Source of the DNA: JAHFOW01 sp964370795
Lineage (GTDB): Bacteria; Planctomycetota; Brocadiia; Brocadiales; Brocadiaceae
Length of the DNA stretch: 8,122 nucleotides
Reading direction: 5' to 3'
NCBI GenBank assembly: GCA_964370795.1
Contig: CAYJME010000159.1
Coordinates: 1 to 8,122 of the forward strand
Position 1 is the first letter of the stretch; each line of letters begins with the position of its first letter. Shown here piece by piece: positions 5,739 through 8,122 of this stretch. The notes under the pieces were generated by a model, which was not told the DNA's origin, ran no database searches, and saw only the letters and a list, made by a program, of their open reading frames with translations. Both the position numbers and the translations under genes were made by a program.

Positions 5739-7595
5739 CTACTTAAAAAGCATATTAAACAATCTGCCGGCTGAATCTTTATCCAGGTTTCGAAGAATTT
5801 TATATTCTTCCAATGCTGCTTGCTTATCTTTATGGTTTAAGTATGTTGTACCGAGATTATAATGTGCTTCTGCAAAATCTGGCTTAATGCGGATTGCCTG
5901 TTTATATGCCTCTGTCTCTTCCTGATAACGTCCGAGGACGCCATACGTCAGACCCAGATTGTGGTGCGTATGGGCATCGTCGGGATCGATCGTGAGCGCC
6001 TGTTTGTAGACTTCGACAGCCTTCGCATATCGCGTGAGTTTGAAATATGCCATGCCAAGCATGCGGTATGCATCAGCACGGTCTGCCTTTATTTTAATCG
6101 CCTGCTTATAAGCCTCTATCGCCTCCGGGTATTTTCCAAGCCTATCGTATGCCAAGCCCAAATTATAATAAGGTTGTTCATTATCGGGCTTGATACGAAT
6201 AGCCTGCTTGTACGATTCCACGGCCTCCGCGGAATGTCCTGATTTATCATACGCTTCACCGAGCATAAAGTATGTCTGGGCATCGTCAGGCTTGATACGG
6301 ACCGCTTGCCGAAATGCGTCAATTGCTTCAGCATACCGTTCGAGGTTAACATAAGCAGCGCCCAACACCGGGTACACACAAGGGTCGTCAGGTTTCAAAG
6401 CAATCGCCTGCTTGTAAATCTCAATTGCTTCGGGATAACGCCCAAGGTTAAAGTAGGTCGTACCCAGATGGGAATAAGCCTCGGTAAAATCAGGTTTCAG
6501 GGAAATTACCTGTTTGAAAGTTCTGGCCGCTTCCGAATATCGTCCAGCCGCACGGTAAGCAACGCCGAGTTTGTAATGTGTTTCGGGATCTTCAGGTTTC
6601 ATGCGTATGAGCTGTCGGTAGATTTCAATTGCATCGGCATAACGTCCTAACCTGTCATAAACAATACCCAGACTGGAGTATGCCTCAGTAAAATCTGAAT
6701 TGATTCGAATGGCGCGCTTGTATGGTTCAATGGCCTCCTGGTATTGCCCGGGTTTGTCCTTACAAAGACCGATGTAGAAAAAGACCGTTGAGTATCCCGG
6801 ATTTTTCCGGCCCGCTTCCTCAAAATGGGAAAGGGCGTTTGTATAATCTTCCGATGACAGGTAAAAAATTCCCTGGTTACAAAGTCCTTCAGGGGAGGTA
6901 AACCATTCATTTGCCGCGCCTTCAACCCATTCAGCAAGGGTGGTAACCCTGCCTTCTAAAAGTCTTGCAACTCTGGAGCTGTGGATTGTGAGATGAAACT
7001 TCTGGCCTTTGAAGGTATAAAGGGTTGATAATCCAACAAACTCGCTGTTCATCGTTATGACAGGGTTGCAGCCGTCAGCCAAAGGCGAGGACGATATAAT
7101 TTTCACAACAACCCCGAACGCTGGAATTTTACAACTACCTGAGACCACACCCTCAGCGTATCTTCGATTATTTTCTGACGGCGTTCCCAGAAGGATAACC
7201 CGCTCGCCGCTGCCGGGAATGGTATCACCGAACGTCAGGGGACGCACAATTCGGGAGGGAATATCAACGGACACGCGGACAAGGTCGCATTCCTTATCTT
7301 GCGCCAGGACACCCGTAATCTCACATACCTTTCCATAAGCGGTTTTCACCTGGGCAGTGGCAGCGCCCTGAAGCACATGGATATTGGTAATAACATCGCC
7401 GTCGCCGTTAACAAAAACTCCGTTTCCCTGGTTTAGCAACGCTCCGTTTTTATCGTATGACAGGACATCAACCATGGATTGCTGAATCTGTTTGGCAAGT
7501 ATGGATATGTCATCCTGTGCATGAACGAATGTGGAAGAGGTCAGAGAGAGAATAAAGATAATGGACGATATCAAAACGAACCGATGCGTCTTCAT
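5739..7595 (-). CDS. Exported trypsin-like (probably inactive) protease domain with about eleven TPRs
   Basis: The 618-residue protein starts at the ATG at 7595, because a clear signal peptide begins there (MKTHRFVLISSIIFILSLTS, cleavage probably after VHA at 26). The frame is open back to 7685, but that part is repeat-derived. Residues about 35-220 resemble an HtrA/S1C serine protease: TNIHVL supplies the histidine (H73) and ECDLVRV the aspartate (D104). Where GxSGGPV is expected, the sequence reads ADGCNPVI, so the serine is replaced by glycine (G175). Residues about 235-609 hold eleven 34-residue tetratricopeptide repeats, the first and last degenerate, which usually bind proteins. The likely role is a periplasmic or compartment-bound scaffold; the partner is unknown. 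No good ribosome binding site is seen. It converges with the DinB-like gene. Confidence 0.85.
   Translation of the reverse strand: MKTHRFVLISSIIFILSLTSSTFVHAQDDISILAKQIQQSMVDVLSYDKNGALLNQGNGVFVNGDGDVITNIHVLQGAATAQVKTAYGKVCEITGVLAQDKECDLVRVSVDIPSRIVRPLTFGDTIPGSGERVILLGTPSENNRRYAEGVVSGSCKIPAFGVVVKIISSSPLADGCNPVITMNSEFVGLSTLYTFKGQKFHLTIHSSRVARLLEGRVTTLAEWVEGAANEWFTSPEGLCNQGIFYLSSEDYTNALSHFEEAGRKNPGYSTVFFYIGLCKDKPGQYQEAIEPYKRAIRINSDFTEAYSSLGIVYDRLGRYADAIEIYRQLIRMKPEDPETHYKLGVAYRAAGRYSEAARTFKQVISLKPDFTEAYSHLGTTYFNLGRYPEAIEIYKQAIALKPDDPCVYPVLGAAYVNLERYAEAIDAFRQAVRIKPDDAQTYFMLGEAYDKSGHSAEAVESYKQAIRIKPDNEQPYYNLGLAYDRLGKYPEAIEAYKQAIKIKADRADAYRMLGMAYFKLTRYAKAVEVYKQALTIDPDDAHTHHNLGLTYGVLGRYQEETEAYKQAIRIKPDFAEAHYNLGTTYLNHKDKQAALEEYKILRNLDKDSAGRLFNMLFK
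5772..6893 (-). repeat. Tandem 102-bp TPR-coding repeats
   Basis: Eleven 34-codon units encode the TPR array, with the consensus YxxLGxAYxxLGRYxEAIEx, then YKQAIxIKPDD. Units 3 to 10 are the most alike, several ending in RIKPD or LKPD, suggesting repeated duplication within the gene. The first unit (residues about 235-268) and the last (575-609) have diverged. Confidence 0.8.
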
Positions 7596-7629
7596 AGTTT
7601 CATAGTAAATCAGGCCTTTGGCGACTATA

Positions 7630-7664
7630 ACTCCCCCGCCCTTGATGGGAGTGGTGAGGGGAGT
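7630..7664. repeat. Small GC-rich inverted repeat upstream of the TPR gene
   Basis: ACTCCCC (7630-7636) pairs with GGGGAGT (7658-7664). The C- and G-rich sequence between and around the arms resembles the CCCCC/GGGGG repeats at the left edge of the window. It lies 35 bp upstream of the chosen start codon and would fall in the leader of the transcript; a role is not shown. Confidence 0.35.
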
Positions 7665-7778
7665 GTGCATGTCCTTTTTCTTCACCCCACCTAATCCAAT
7701 GTCATCGAATCAAGGAAAGATATTTTGTAATAATTTAGTTTTTTAAAAAATTCCAATAATAGCGATGTCTGTCACGTA

Positions 7779-7855
7779 GTGTAGGGGCGAAGCATTTGCG
7801 ATAAATTGGTATAAATGCGTTCATACCCAAACTGGCAAATGCTTCGTCCCTACAC
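7779..7855. repeat. 77-bp palindromic element with 21-bp arms (MITE/REP-like)
   Basis: The arms at 7779-7799 and 7835-7855 are reverse complements with one G-T type mismatch; the ends read GTGTAGGGGCGAAGC and GCTTCGTCCCTACAC. The 35-nt centre has a smaller imperfect stem (GGTAT / ATACC). It has no coding capacity and no clear target-site duplication, although TTATAAC occurs twice just to the right (7856 and 7868). It reads like a small non-autonomous mobile or REP-like element, inserted at the end of the nuclease-like gene. Confidence 0.7.
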
Positions 7856-8122
7856 TTATAACATCTCTTATAACCATATTAAGGTCATTTGGATCGAAGG
7901 ATACCGCCCAACCCCAATTCCCAAAACCACCGTGCCGGGTTACTGCCTTGCACCACTCATCCAAAAATGCCCTCTTGGTTTTGTTCTGTTCACTGTCCTG
8001 TCCTTTGGTTTCAAGAATGAGATGGTCGCCGTTTTTCAATTTGATAATGAAGTCAGGGAAATATCTCCTGATAACTCCCTGGTAGTTGTAAAGAATGGCG
8101 AAACCTATATGATCATTTTTTA
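7821..8122 (-). CDS. 3' end of a type III-like restriction/helicase-nuclease gene (partial)
   Basis: The frame is open from the right window edge, so the beginning of the gene is outside; 99 residues are visible. The segment RYFPDFIIKLKNGDHLILET followed by KGQ carries the pattern D-x13-ExK (visible residues D23, E37, K39), the catalytic signature of PD-(D/E)XK nucleases. WCKAVTRHGGFGNWGWAVSF fits the end of the C-terminal domain in type III restriction Res subunits and related DEAD/DEAH helicase-nucleases. The helicase part is not in the window, so the system type is inferred. The last 11 residues (SVGTKHLPVWV) and the stop codon are encoded inside the palindromic element at 7779-7855, so the original C-terminus was probably replaced close to its natural end. 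No modification gene is seen here. Confidence 0.7.
   Translation of the reverse strand, partial: KNDHIGFAILYNYQGVIRRYFPDFIIKLKNGDHLILETKGQDSEQNKTKRAFLDEWCKAVTRHGGFGNWGWAVSFDPNDLNMVIRDVISVGTKHLPVWV

Noticed and set aside
5862..6650. Plus-strand open frames opposite the TPR array
   Set aside because: They are shadows caused by the repetitive 102-bp TPR coding units, and they have no ribosome binding sites or known motifs.
7596..7685. Thirty-residue extension of the TPR protein from 7685
   Set aside because: It would bury the signal peptide, and it is encoded by a GC-rich repeat-like stretch (7630-7664).

Overview
The window looks like chromosomal DNA of an environmental Gram-negative bacterium. 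I lean towards an anammox-type planctomycete (the Brocadia/Kuenenia group). The reasons are the combination of a short DUF1640-like coiled-coil/membrane protein, a protease-like domain fused to a long TPR array, and many short palindromic repeats between genes. This assignment is an inference from gene style and repeats; no rRNA or other marker gene is present. No tRNA, rRNA, CRISPR array, transposase or phage gene was seen.

Layout. Positions 1-254 hold two inverted repeats and no gene. Positions 255-3894 (+) form a tight three-gene operon: a YhaM-type 3'-5' exoribonuclease (OB fold plus HD domain), a 158-residue coiled-coil protein with one C-terminal membrane helix, and RNase R. The first two genes are 14 bp apart; the second and third overlap by 4 bp (ATGA). 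The operon thus makes two 3'-to-5' RNA-degrading enzymes plus a possible membrane-bound organiser. A hairpin follows at 3915-3943. On the minus strand, 4676-3950 reads as a 77-residue protein of unknown function, then a small stand-alone Smr-domain protein, then the remains of a peroxiredoxin gene that has lost its middle and is split over three frames.

Positions 4677-5097 are non-coding and rich in repeats: a 9-bp-like TTTGCG tandem motif, a perfect nested palindrome of 33 bp, and a two-stem hairpin. A DinB/YfiT-type metal-binding four-helix protein follows (5098-5715, +). It converges, with a 23-bp gap, on a large minus-strand gene (7595-5739) for an exported protein. That protein has a trypsin-like fold that appears to lack its catalytic serine, followed by about eleven TPRs.

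The right edge (8122-7821, minus) is the 3' end of a gene whose visible part resembles the C-terminal PD-(D/E)XK nuclease domain of type III-like restriction or helicase-nuclease proteins. Its last residues and stop codon lie inside a 77-bp palindromic element (7779-7855). The most notable points are the RNA-decay operon with its hendecad-repeat membrane protein, the decayed peroxiredoxin, the probable pseudo-protease, and the palindromic elements at gene ends.
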